26,525 nt of DNA from CAYSPO01 sp964432945 (GTDB lineage: Bacteria > Bacillota > Clostridia > Tissierellales > Peptoniphilaceae). Numbering within the stretch: the first letter of the stretch is position 1; each line of letters starts with the position of its first letter. Positions 1 through 8,500 of the stretch are shown here, piece after piece. The stretch lies in contig CAYSPO010000018.1 in NCBI GenBank assembly GCA_964432945.1, forward strand, positions 1 through 26,525, in the 5' to 3' direction. The notes beneath the pieces were generated by a model, which searched no databases, had not been told where the DNA came from, and saw only the letters and a list, made by a program, of their open reading frames with translations. A program made the translations under genes and the position numbers.

Positions 1-959
1 AATCTACCTGGTCTTAATAGGGCTGGATCTAGGATATCGGCTCTATTTGTGGCAGCCATAATTATTATACCTTCATTGGTATCGAAACCGTCCATTTCAA
101 CGAGAAGTTGGTTAAGAGTTTGCTCTCTTTCGTCGTGGCCACCGCCAAGACCTGCTCCTCTTTTTCTTCCTACTGCATCTATCTCGTCTACGAAAATAAT
201 ACAAGGTGCATTTTTCTTAGCTTCGGTGAATAAGTCTCTCACCCTTGAAGCACCGACACCGACAAACATTTCTACGAAATCAGAACCACTTATTGAGTAA
301 AATGGTACGCCTGCTTCTCCTGCAACGGCTCTTGAAAGATAAGTTTTACCAGTTCCTGGTTGACCTACTAAAAGAACTCCTTTAGGAATTCTTGCTCCAA
401 GCTCTATATATTTTCTTGGGTTTCTTAAGAAGTCTACTATTTCTAATAGTTCTTCTTTTTCTTCATATAAACCTGCAACATCATTAAAGGTAACTTTTTT
501 ATTATCTCCTTCTTTATGAAGTGTTGCCTTAGATTTAGCGAAATTCATCATCCCTGAATTTCCGCCTTGAGTTTTTGCCATGAATAGATACCAAACACCA
601 ATCATAACTATTAAAAGAATTATTGTTGGTAGTATTTCAAGGTACCAAGGTGTAGGCGGTATGCCTTCTTCGATATATTTAATTTCACTAGAATCAACTA
701 GGTCTTTTAAATAGTTATCATAAAAATTTTCATTGGAATTATAAAAAGAAAATTCCTCACCACTTTTTAAAACTCCCTGGTATTTTGAACCTTGCTTATT
801 TAATTCAGCAACCTTGTCGTCATTAAGATTTTGAACAAACTCTGTTATGGTGAAGGTTTTAGCTTCCGGAACTTGTCTACCAAGTTTTGATACCAGGATG
901 GCAAGTACTAACACCAACCCAATATATATTATAGGAGTTCTATTTGATTTATTTCTCAA
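1..959 (-). CDS. ftsH: FtsH, membrane AAA+ zinc metalloprotease (N-terminal part, cut by window start)
   Basis: ATP-dependent membrane protease that degrades misfolded membrane proteins and short-lived regulators. Only the first 319 residues lie in the window; the rest of the AAA domain and the HExxH protease domain are outside it. Visible in order: TM1 at about residues 9-25, a short extracytoplasmic domain, TM2 at about 108-127, then the AAA domain with Walker A GQPGTGKT (199-206), Walker B IIFVDEID (254-261) and the start of the second region of homology (ATNRADILDPALLRPGR). The second Walker A residue is Gln where Pro is usual; the P-loop glycines and GKT are intact. I chose the TTG at 959 as start because AGGAGG-type Shine-Dalgarno sequence lies a few bases upstream and no ATG fits before TM1. 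It follows hpt, as in many Firmicutes, but has its own promoter. Confidence 0.96.
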   Translation of the reverse strand, partial: MRNKSNRTPIIYIGLVLVLAILVSKLGRQVPEAKTFTITEFVQNLNDDKVAELNKQGSKYQGVLKSGEEFSFYNSNENFYDNYLKDLVDSSEIKYIEEGIPPTPWYLEILPTIILLIVMIGVWYLFMAKTQGGNSGMMNFAKSKATLHKEGDNKKVTFNDVAGLYEEKEELLEIVDFLRNPRKYIELGARIPKGVLLVGQPGTGKTYLSRAVAGEAGVPFYSISGSDFVEMFVGVGASRVRDLFTEAKKNAPCIIFVDEIDAVGRKRGAGLGGGHDEREQTLNQLLVEMDGFDTNEGIIIMAATNRADILDPALLRPGR

Positions 960-1001
960 AAAACACTCCTCCTTCCATTATTTTATTGTATCTAATAAAT
1001 A

Positions 1002-1030
1002 ATTTTACCATTATTCATTATATTAATCAA
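1002..1030 (-). promoter_or_regulatory. Predicted sigma-A promoter for ftsH
   Basis: On the minus strand, TTGATT (1030-1025), a 17-nt spacer and TAAAAT (1007-1002), with an upstream TGG that gives an extended -10. Transcription should start near 995, leaving a leader of about 36 nt before the TTG start. It lies wholly between hpt and ftsH. Confidence 0.55.
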
Positions 1031-1038
1031 TTTACAAT

Positions 1039-1590
1039 CTACTTGTAGGCTGATTCTTTTAATGTTCCTATAAATTCTAGATTACGATATTTTTCTGAAT
1101 AATCAATTCCATATCCAACTATAAATTCATCAGGAATTTCAAAGCCTAAATAGTCGATTGCTACTTTCTTTGTTCTCCTATCTGGCTTAGATAATAAACT
1201 TACTATTTTAACAGATTTAGCACCTCTTCTAAGCATAATATCTGAAAGATAAGATAGGGTTAAACCTGTATCAACAATGTCTTCCACTAAAATTAAATGT
1301 TTACCTTCAATATCCCCATCTAGGTCTTTTAGAATTCTAACTACGCCAGTGGACTCTGTTCTGCCTTTTCCATAGCTAGAAACGCTCATAAAATCAATTT
1401 CAATAGGTCTTTTAATAGTTCTTATAAGATCAGCCATAAAAACACTAGCTCCCTTAAGAACTCCAACTAAGACTAGGTCTTCATCTGCATTAGGATAATC
1501 TTTTGTAATTTGATTTCCTATTTCCTGAACTTTAGCTGCGATTTCTTCTTTAGAATAAAGTACATCTTTAATATCTTTATAAGTTTCCAT
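1039..1590 (-). CDS. hpt: Hypoxanthine phosphoribosyltransferase
   Basis: Purine salvage enzyme that converts hypoxanthine (and usually guanine) plus PRPP to IMP/GMP in the cytoplasm. The 183 residues match the usual family length of about 180. Visible motifs: LVLVGVLKGASVFMADL near residues 39-55 (beta strand and loop before the flexible hood) and the PRPP-binding loop VEDIVDTGLTL at 102-112 with its two acidic residues. The start ATG lies 14 nt inside the end of tilS, and its Shine-Dalgarno sequence (AGAGGAG) is within the tilS coding sequence, so the two are probably translationally coupled. The order tilS-hpt-ftsH is the classic Firmicutes arrangement. Confidence 0.97.
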   Translation of the reverse strand: METYKDIKDVLYSKEEIAAKVQEIGNQITKDYPNADEDLVLVGVLKGASVFMADLIRTIKRPIEIDFMSVSSYGKGRTESTGVVRILKDLDGDIEGKHLILVEDIVDTGLTLSYLSDIMLRRGAKSVKIVSLLSKPDRRTKKVAIDYLGFEIPDEFIVGYGIDYSEKYRNLEFIGTLKESAYK

Positions 1591-2953
1591 TTTTCTCCTC
1601 TATTGTTATTTTAATTATATTTTTTGTACTTGATGTAACTGCATATAGACTAGATCTTCTAATACCAGCTATCCAGATTATTTCTTTGCCATCTGTAAGT
1701 ATTGGTATTATATCCCTTTTAGATCTAGGAATTTTTTCATCAATGAAAATATCTTTAATCTTCTTGCTTCCATTAAAAGCAAAGGGGCTTATCCTATCTC
1801 CAGCTTGCCTAGGTCTAATAATTATCTCTTTAAGTAAGTCTGCATCAAAGTACTGGGTGTTTCTGTTTGCTTTAATTTTCACATTATCAGATAAAATTCT
1901 AAAACTAATATTATAAGTACCAAAAGAATAATCCATATCCTTAATACCCATTTTTATAGCTTTTAACTCTTGAATTTTAGCTTCTTCAAACAATTTAATT
2001 CTACCATATTCAATCTTTAATACAATAGAGTTTATATTCATAAATTTACCTGTATCTGCTTTAGTTAAAGCTATAAATTCATCTATATGACTGTTGTCGA
2101 AACCACTTAAGTTTCCTCTGATTGTTTCAATAAATTTCCTTAAAATATGTTTTTGCCTAGTTTCATCTAAACTTAGGAATTCTTTTTGACTAAAGTCAAT
2201 CATTCCATTTATATAGCTGTAATCTAGCTTTTCAATACTTTCGTTGACAACATTTTCTATAAGATCTGTATCTTCTTTAATAAGCTCGGTCATATTGTAG
2301 ACTCTTTTTTGAAAGGCGGGATTGTAATTTTCCTCAATAAAAGGTATAAGCTGGTTTCTTAATGAGTTTCTTCTATACATAGACTCGTGATTGCTTGCAT
2401 CTTCTCTATGTCCACAACCATTAGCATCAACAAACTCTTGAATTTCTTTTCTAGAAATATTAAGAATAGGTCTTATTATTTTCCCGTTTTTATAATCCAT
2501 TCCCCTAAGCCCTCTCATACCAGTTCCCCTAATCAAATTAAGTAAAACTGTTTCAACTTGATCTCCTTGATTATGACCAGTCGCTATAAGAGAATTTTCA
2601 TATTTAGAAGCTAGTTTATAGAAAAAACTGTACCTAATTCTTCTACCTGCGTCTTCTTCACTAATTTTTGCTTCTTTAGACAAGGCGAGCATATCTTCAT
2701 GATGAGCGAAAAATTTAACAGAATTTTTCTCACAAAATTTCTTAACAAATTCCTCATCACCATCAGATGAACTTCCCCTCATCATATGATTTATATGTGC
2801 AACTATTAACTCAAAATCTTTTTCTTCTCTTAATTTCAAAAAGCATAAGAGTAGACTCATTGAGTCATATCCACCTGAAACACCTAAAATTATTGTAGAG
2901 TTTTCTTGTATTAAATTGTATTTTGATATATTTTCTTTAAATTTTTTATACAT
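1577..2953 (-). CDS. tilS: tRNA(Ile)-lysidine synthase
   Basis: Converts C34 of the tRNA(Ile) CAU anticodon to lysidine, so that the tRNA reads AUA and is charged with isoleucine. This is essential, and AUA codons are frequent here. The 458-residue protein has the N-type ATP-pyrophosphatase motif SGGYDS (residues 26-31), the downstream GHN..DQVETVLLNLIRGTG block near 125-145, and a C-terminal TilS substrate-binding domain (IIRPRQAGDRISPF onward). The frame extends 15 nt further upstream to a TTG, but that TTG lies within the ribosome binding site (TTGAGGAAAG). The ATG at 2953, 9 nt after GAGG, is the better start. An intrinsic terminator lies about 20 nt before the start, and no separate tilS promoter is obvious. 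Confidence 0.95.
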   Translation of the reverse strand: MYKKFKENISKYNLIQENSTIILGVSGGYDSMSLLLCFLKLREEKDFELIVAHINHMMRGSSSDGDEEFVKKFCEKNSVKFFAHHEDMLALSKEAKISEEDAGRRIRYSFFYKLASKYENSLIATGHNQGDQVETVLLNLIRGTGMRGLRGMDYKNGKIIRPILNISRKEIQEFVDANGCGHREDASNHESMYRRNSLRNQLIPFIEENYNPAFQKRVYNMTELIKEDTDLIENVVNESIEKLDYSYINGMIDFSQKEFLSLDETRQKHILRKFIETIRGNLSGFDNSHIDEFIALTKADTGKFMNINSIVLKIEYGRIKLFEEAKIQELKAIKMGIKDMDYSFGTYNISFRILSDNVKIKANRNTQYFDADLLKEIIIRPRQAGDRISPFAFNGSKKIKDIFIDEKIPRSKRDIIPILTDGKEIIWIAGIRRSSLYAVTSSTKNIIKITIEEKNGNL

Positions 2954-2970
2954 ACATGCTTTCCTCAAAT

Positions 2971-2996
2971 TAAAAACCGGCGTTTAGCCGCCGGTT
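2971..2996 (-). terminator. Intrinsic terminator between the S1-domain gene and tilS
   Basis: On the minus strand an 8-bp perfect stem AACCGGCG/CGCCGGTT with a 6-nt loop (GCTAAA) is followed by TTTTTAATTT. Its first bases overlap the stop codon of the S1 gene. It lies only about 20 nt upstream of the tilS ATG, so any tilS transcript coming from upstream must read through it. Confidence 0.85.
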
Positions 2997-3399
2997 ATGA
3001 CCTATATCTTTGTCCAGTTCCTCTTTTTCCGTCTCTGGATCTAATTGATTCCATTCTTGTGTTTGAATCTTTAAGATAGGATGCCATCATATCTTCAAAT
3101 GAATCGCTTTTTTGTCTTTCAAATTTTACTTCTGTAGGTTGTTTCACTTTTGGTTCTCTTTTCTTTTCTACAGCTTGCTTCATGGAAAGACCTATCTTAC
3201 CATTATCAGATACTGATATTACTTTAACTTTTACTTCATCATCCTTAGAAACATAATCTTCCACTTTCTCAACGTAGTCGTTAGAGATTTCTGAAATATG
3301 TACTAGGCCATTTTTACCTTCTGGCAAATCTACAAATGCCCCAAAATTAGTAACTCCTGTTACTTTGCCTACTAAAATATCGCCTTCAGCAATTGACAT
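2995..3399 (-). CDS. yabR: YabR-like S1-domain RNA-binding protein
   Basis: Small RNA-binding protein of 134 residues. Residues about 3-72 are one S1 (OB-fold) domain: EGDILVGKVTGVTNFGAFVDLPEGKNGLVHISEIS, with the typical GKVTGVTNFGAFV and LVHISE stretches. The remainder is a basic, charged, low-complexity tail rich in Arg, Lys and Ser, likely disordered. It has the size and position (after divIC, before tilS) of Bacillus YabR, a protein of the general S1 type whose exact role is poorly defined. The start ATG is preceded by AGGAGG at 10 nt. It has a near-ideal promoter of its own and its own terminator, so it may be a strongly expressed single-gene transcript. Confidence 0.9.
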   Translation of the reverse strand: MSIAEGDILVGKVTGVTNFGAFVDLPEGKNGLVHISEISNDYVEKVEDYVSKDDEVKVKVISVSDNGKIGLSMKQAVEKKREPKVKQPTEVKFERQKSDSFEDMMASYLKDSNTRMESIRSRDGKRGTGQRYRS

Positions 3400-3440
3400 C
3401 TATTATTTTCCTCCTAAATATACCTTAATATTTTTAATAA

Positions 3441-3469
3441 ATTATATAATTATATTGGTAGTTTGTCAA
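3441..3469 (-). promoter_or_regulatory. Consensus sigma-A promoter for the S1-domain gene
   Basis: On the minus strand, TTGACA (3469-3464), exactly 17 nt, TATAAT (3446-3441). Both hexamers match the sigma-A consensus perfectly, the best promoter in the window. The -35 starts just after the divIC stop codon. The predicted start near 3434 gives a leader of about 35 nt containing AGGAGG. Confidence 0.85.
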
Positions 3470-3474
3470 AAAAC

Positions 3475-3762
3475 TTATTCTGTATCAGAATTACTTTCAT
3501 CAACATAAACAATATCGTTTGGTCCTACCATTTTTAGCTTTTCTCTTGCTACTTTTTCTATAAATTCCGGGGAGTCAACTTCTTCTAGTTCTTTTTCAAG
3601 ATTTTTAATTTCTTTATTAGTTTGAACTAACTGTGCTTCTTTGTCTGATTTAATATCTTCTAATTCAGATAAAGTTCCTCTTTGGGTATTGAATGTTAGT
3701 CCAAGATATATTAAAAAGCAAGCTAACGCTCCAATTGGTAATAATTTCAGAATTTTCCTCAT
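3475..3762 (-). CDS. divIC: DivIC/FtsB-type septum formation initiator
   Basis: Bitopic cell-division protein that joins FtsL and DivIB in the divisome at the septum. The 95 residues show a short basic N-terminus, one TM helix at about residues 8-25 (LLPIGALACFLIYLGLTF), a coiled coil at about 33-63 rich in Glu/Lys/Leu, and the family-typical C-terminal part with IEKVAREKLKMVGPNDIVYV. The length and layout match DivIC/FtsB. It begins directly after the rqcP stop codon, indicating co-transcription with rqcP, which is also the gene pair order in Bacillus (yabO ... divIC) without yabP and yabQ. Confidence 0.9.
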   Translation of the reverse strand: MRKILKLLPIGALACFLIYLGLTFNTQRGTLSELEDIKSDKEAQLVQTNKEIKNLEKELEEVDSPEFIEKVAREKLKMVGPNDIVYVDESNSDTE

Positions 3763-3763
3763 A

Positions 3764-4009
3764 TTAATCCTCCAATTGTTCTACCATTCGGTCTTGATTA
3801 TCTTTTCTTGCATTTTCAAGTATTTCTGTAATTTTATATTTAGGACTAGAATCTCCAAACTTAATTTCTATTATATCCCCAACTTCAACTTCTTGACCTG
3901 GCTTAGCTTCCTTGCCGTTTAATAACACCCTGCCTGATTCACAAGCTTGCTTTGCAACAGTTCTTCTTTTAATTATCCTAGAATTTTTTAAAAATAAGTC
4001 TATTCTCAT
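3764..4009 (-). CDS. rqcP: RqcP (YabO), S4-domain ribosome quality-control factor
   Basis: Small S4 RNA-binding protein of 81 residues. The whole N-terminal part is an S4 domain: MRIDLFLKNSRIIKRRTVAK, then ACESGRVLLNGKEAKPGQEVEVGDIIEIKFG. In Bacillus the homologue RqcP binds stalled 50S subunits and works with RqcH in adding alanine tails to stalled peptides; that role is taken from the family. The start is supported by alignment to the typical MRLDKFL beginning, but the bases before it (TTTATAAGCC) contain no Shine-Dalgarno sequence. The hup terminator ends only about 10 nt upstream. Expression may depend on read-through, a promoter within hup, or unconventional initiation. Confidence 0.9.
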   Translation of the reverse strand: MRIDLFLKNSRIIKRRTVAKQACESGRVLLNGKEAKPGQEVEVGDIIEIKFGDSSPKYKITEILENARKDNQDRMVEQLED

Positions 4010-4020
4010 GGCTTATAAAT

Positions 4021-4046
4021 AAAAAAGCAGCTCAAAAGAGCTGCTT
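4021..4046 (-). terminator. Intrinsic terminator of hup
   Basis: On the minus strand a perfect 9-bp stem AAGCAGCTC/GAGCTGCTT with a TTTT loop runs into TTTTATTTAT. It lies just after the HU stop codon and ends about 10 nt before the rqcP start. Confidence 0.9.
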
Positions 4047-4049
4047 GAA

Positions 4050-4328
4050 TTATTTGTTAACAGCTTCCTTTAGAGTTTTTCCAGCTCTAAATACTGGTGC
4101 AACAGAAGCAGGGATTTGAATTACTTCTTCAGGGTTTCTTGGGTTTCTTCCTTCTCTAGCTTTTCTTGGTCTTGATTCAAAAGAACCAAATCCTACTAAT
4201 TGTACTTTTTCTCCGTCTGTAAGAGCTTCAGTAACTGTATCGATAAAAGCGTTTAATGCTTTTTCTGATTCTGCCTTTGTAAGTCCACTTCTTTCTGCCA
4301 TATTTGTTAAAAGTTCTGCTTTGTTCAT
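4050..4328 (-). CDS. hup: DNA-binding protein HU
   Basis: Histone-like nucleoid protein that binds and bends DNA as a dimer. At 92 residues it has the normal HU length. It starts MNKAELLTNMAERSGLTKAE (dimerisation helices), followed by the GFGSFE turn near residues 46-51, the DNA-binding beta arm with RPRKAREGRNPRNPEE (Pro at the tip) and the closing helix RAGKTLKEAVNK. ATG is preceded by AGGAGG. A strong promoter and a strong terminator make this a monocistronic unit, consistent with the high abundance expected of HU. Confidence 0.97.
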   Translation of the reverse strand: MNKAELLTNMAERSGLTKAESEKALNAFIDTVTEALTDGEKVQLVGFGSFESRPRKAREGRNPRNPEEVIQIPASVAPVFRAGKTLKEAVNK

Positions 4329-4379
4329 TATTTCCTCCTAAGTAATTAGTTCTTCACCGCTAGTCCGGCACTAAAATTG

Positions 4380-4408
4380 ATTATACCAGCCAAATGGTGT
4401 AATTTCAA
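4380..4408 (-). promoter_or_regulatory. Strong sigma-A promoter for hup
   Basis: On the minus strand, TTGAAA (4408-4403), a 17-nt spacer ending in TGG, then TATAAT (4385-4380): an extended -10 with a perfect hexamer and a 5/6 -35. Predicted start near 4373, leader about 45 nt. Confidence 0.8.
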
Positions 4409-4453
4409 CTATTTAATATAAACTTTATTTATACAATTATATATTTACCGAAT

Positions 4454-5521
4454 TTATTCTGTTACTTCGCTTTCGCTAGCTTCAGTTTCTTCTACTGGTA
4501 TTTCTTCGTTTGTTTCAGTATCTGCTGGCTTTTCTGCATCTTTAGATTCATCTTCAGAAACTTCTTCAGTTTCCTCTTTTGAAGTTGTTTTACTTTCTTC
4601 TAAGCTAGGTTTATAAATTTCAATATCTGCTTTTTCATAAAGATCTTGCATATAAGCATTTACTTCTGGTGCTAATAAAGTATTTTGTATAGCTTCTTCG
4701 TGATCTTCTACACTGTCTTTTACTTCTTTAACATGAATTATATGGTAACCATAATCTGATTCAATCGGATCTGAAGTTTCTCCATCTTTCATATTTTTAA
4801 CTGCGTCTAAGAAAGGTTGAACGAAGTTAGTTTGCATTGTTATTTCACCAAGGTCTCCTCCATTTTGAGCAGATCCTGTATCGATAGATTTTTCTTTTGC
4901 AATAGTTGCAAAATCAGCTCCACCGTCAAGTTCTTTTTTAATTTCCTTAGCTTCATCTTCATTTTCTACAAGTATATGGGAAACATCATAAGTTACAAAA
5001 GCATCTTTATTTTCTTCAAAGTATGCATTTACTTCTTCTTCAGATTTTTTATTTTCTGCTATAAAGTTATCTCTAACTGCGTTTTGCACTAGAGTTTTTT
5101 CAATTATAGCGTCCATTTCTTCTATAGTAAGTCCCATTGTTTCAAGTTGAGTTTTGAAGTTTTCTTCTCCACCTGCTTGTTCAAATAACTTATCTTTTGC
5201 TTCTTTTCTATCTTCTTCAGATATTTCTAGTTTTTTCTTATCAAATTCAGCTTTAACTAACTTATCCATAACTAAAGTATCTGTTACTTGACTAGCTAGG
5301 TTATTTCTTAATGTTTTACCATTTCCACCATCTTGGTTAAGTTCTTCATCTGACATTTGACCATAAACCATTTTTCTATAAAGTTCAAACTCATTGTTGA
5401 ATTCTTCTTTTGTTATATAATCTCCATTAACTTTTGCAACTGCCCCTTCTGGTCTAGATGAGCATGCTGTAAAAAGTGTTGCAACAGCTAATATAACTGC
5501 TAGTAATTTTGTTTTTTTCAT
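4454..5521 (-). CDS. prsA: PrsA-like parvulin foldase lipoprotein
   Basis: Extracytoplasmic peptidyl-prolyl isomerase that helps exported proteins fold at the outer face of the membrane. Residues 1-20 are a lipoprotein signal with lipobox LFTAC (Cys20 is the lipidation site). A SurA_N-like helical region follows (about 30-170), then a parvulin domain at about 175-268 (VSHILVENEDEA..., GGDLGEI, FLDAVKNMKDGETSDPIESDYGYHIIHV). The last 50 or so residues are an acidic, Ser/Thr/Glu-rich, probably disordered tail. The 355-residue length is a little above typical PrsA because of this tail. It follows mfd, as in many clostridia. It could support secretion of surface proteins such as the one at 17480-20902; that link is inference. 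Confidence 0.88.
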   Translation of the reverse strand: MKKTKLLAVILAVATLFTACSSRPEGAVAKVNGDYITKEEFNNEFELYRKMVYGQMSDEELNQDGGNGKTLRNNLASQVTDTLVMDKLVKAEFDKKKLEISEEDRKEAKDKLFEQAGGEENFKTQLETMGLTIEEMDAIIEKTLVQNAVRDNFIAENKKSEEEVNAYFEENKDAFVTYDVSHILVENEDEAKEIKKELDGGADFATIAKEKSIDTGSAQNGGDLGEITMQTNFVQPFLDAVKNMKDGETSDPIESDYGYHIIHVKEVKDSVEDHEEAIQNTLLAPEVNAYMQDLYEKADIEIYKPSLEESKTTSKEETEEVSEDESKDAEKPADTETNEEIPVEETEASESEVTE

Positions 5522-5545
5522 TTCCTCTTCCTTTCTCTTTCTTAG

Positions 5546-5575
5546 ATTTTACAATACTCTTCCTTGAATATGCAA
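5546..5575 (-). promoter_or_regulatory. Possible promoter for the PrsA-like gene
   Basis: On the minus strand, TTGCAT (5575-5570), an 18-nt spacer and TAAAAT (5551-5546), about 25 nt before the ATG. The -35 is weak, so this is tentative. I see no terminator between mfd and this gene. Confidence 0.35.
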
Positions 5576-5584
5576 ATCATTTTC

Positions 5585-8500
5585 TTATTCAATGCCCTTA
5601 AGCGACTTAATTGTTTCTAGAAATTCATAAACCTGGTCAAAATCTATAACTGACAAAGTAAAACTTGGGGTTTTACTAAGATCAAATTCTAAATTTTCTT
5701 CAAATTTTGAACTTAAAACTTGAATATCCTCGAGGCTATATGTATCCCTTGATTCATATTCAAATTTAATTCTTCTTTTATCTCCAGATATATTAATTAA
5801 GCCTAGTTTTTTAGCTTCATTTTTAATCAATGATATCTTTATAATATTTAGAACTGGTTCAGGTAAATCTCCAAACCTATCTACAAGCTCATCTATAATA
5901 TCATAATATTTATCCTTATCACCAATTTCAGCAATTTTCTTGTAAATTTCTACCTTATCATCAGATGAACCTATATAATCACTTGGTATATATGAGTTGA
6001 TATTAAGGTCGATATTTACTTCAACTTCAGGTACGTATCCTTCATTTTTAGTTCTATTTATTGCATCTTCTAGGAATTTCATGTAAAGGTCATAACCAAT
6101 AGAATCTATATGACCTGATTGAGATTCCCCTAGAATATTTCCTGCACCCCTAAGCTCAAGATCTCTCATGGCTATCTTTAATCCTGATCCAAACTCACCA
6201 AAGTCTTTGATTGCCTTTAGTCTTTTTTCAGATATTTCTGTTAAAGATTTGCCTGGTTGATAGGTAAAGTAAGCATAAGAAGTTCTATTGCTTCTGCCTA
6301 TTCTCCCCTTGAGCTGATAGAGCTGGGATAATCCTAGATAGTCGGCATTATATATTATCATTGTGTTGACATTATGTATATCCATGCCCGTTTCTATAAT
6401 CGAAGTGGCAACGAGGATGTCATAGGTACCCTCCGTGAATTCAAACATAATATTCTCTAACACTTTTTCATTCATTTGTCCATGTGCCATAGCTATTTCA
6501 GCTTCAGGAACAAGCTCTTTAAGCTGTTTTACTATGGAGTCCATATCAGTAACCCTATTGTAAACAAAATAGACTTGTCCGTCCCTTGAAAGCTCTTTAA
6601 CGATAGCATCTCTTATTATAGCTTGGTCATATTCCAAAACATAAATTGAAGTCGGGTGCCTTTCTTCTGGGGCTTCATCTAATAAAGACATATCTCTAAT
6701 TCCAACAAGTCCCATTTGTAGAGTTCTTGGAATAGGAGTTGCACTTAAAGTTAATACATCAACATTTTCTTTGATTAATTTTATTTGTTCTTTATGCTTA
6801 ACTCCGAATCTTTGCTCTTCGTCTATTATTAAAAGCCCTAAATCTTTGAACTTAACATCAGAAGATAAAATCCTATGAGTTCCTATTAAAATATCAATGC
6901 TACCTTCTCTAACTTCTCTGATAACTTGATTTTGCTGGCCTTTTGACCTAAACCTAGATATAACATCAATATTTATTGGGAAATTTTTAAATCGTTTTTT
7001 TATATTGGAATAGTGCTGTTGAGCTAGAATAGTAGTTGGAACTAAAAATGCTACTTGTTTTCCGTCCATAACTGCCTTAAAAGCTGCTCTTACTGCTACT
7101 TCTGTTTTACCGAATCCAACATCTCCACATAAGATTCTATCCATAGGTCTTTCAGATTCCATATCTTCTTTGATTTCTGCTATTGCTTTAAGCTGGCTAT
7201 CTGTTTCTTCGTACTCGAAAGAATCTTCAAATTCTCTTTGCCAATCTCCATCTTTAGAGAAAGCATAACCTTTTTCATTTGCTCTTTTAGCATAAAGTTC
7301 AACTAAGTCTTCTGCAATTTCTTCTACGACTTTTTTTGCCCTAGCCTTAGCTTTTGTCCAAGAGCTAGTTCCAAGCTTACTTAATTGAGGTTTCTTATCT
7401 CCACTAGATATATACCTTTGTATCATGTTCATTTGATCGGTTGGTATATATAATTTATCGGTTCCCCTGTATTCAAGAATTAGATAATCTTTTTTCACTC
7501 CCGAGATTTCTATTTCTTCTAGGCCTTTATAAACACCTATACCATGATTTTCATGGACAACATAATCATCTATATTTAAGTCAGAAACTGCTAAAAGATT
7601 TTTAGCTTTTTTCTTTTTAGGTTTTTTTGTTTTTCTTTCTGTTCCATAGATTTCATGGTGAGTTAAAAATATAGTCTTAGTATCAAGGTACTCAAAGCCT
7701 CTTTGAAGGCTAAAAGGAGTTATGAAAATTTGCCCTTCTTTCATTTTCTGATAAACATTGTCTGTATAAATAGGATCCAAGCCTTCTTTTTTTAAGTTAG
7801 CTTCTAAACTGTGGGCTAAATTTTCGTTAGCAGTAAAGGCAATAATCCTATAATCCTCATTTAGTCTAGTTTTTAATTCCTCTACAAGTCTTGGGAATTG
7901 TTTAGCATAAGAAACAATTTCAGATGTAGTCAATTTAGAAATTAAATCTGGTTTAATTATCCTTGTATTTTTCTTTAACTGACTTATATTTATTGAAGGA
8001 CTTTTCTTAGCTAGCTTTCTTATTTCATTTTCCTTGAAGATAGCGTCTTTTAATGTTGGAAATGCCTCTGCATTTTCTATTTGATAAAGAAGGTCGTCGT
8101 TAAATTTTTCTTCTATATCATCGAGTTTACTATATACTTTATCGGCATCTTCATAAATAATTAATCCATTAAAATATTCCAAAATATTGCTATATGAGTT
8201 ATTTTTTACATATGGAAGAATTAAATCCATGTTAGCTAGAGTTAATTCATTTTCTACTTTATCGTAGATTTTTTTATATTTTTCTTCTAGCTTCTTTTTA
8301 TTTTCTGGGGAGTAAGCTTTATTCTTAATAGACTCTAAATCTTTTTTTAACCCTTTAAGGATTAGTTCTTTGTCTTCTTTTGTCGAAAGAAATTCCCTAG
8401 CAGGAGCTATTCTCACAACTTCCATTTCATCAACAGACCTTTGGCTATCTACCTCAAAAGTCCTCATCGAATCAATTTCCACATCAAATAGTTCTATTCT

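Noticed and set aside
49..300. Plus-strand 83-codon frame within ftsH
   Set aside because: It lies antisense to the AAA domain, whose conserved motifs read cleanly on the minus strand.
2954..2968. TTG start of TilS five codons upstream
   Set aside because: The TTG is part of the ribosome binding site that serves the ATG at 2953.
4409..4453. Terminator after the PrsA-like gene
   Set aside because: The AT-rich sequence has no stem of useful length followed by a T-run.
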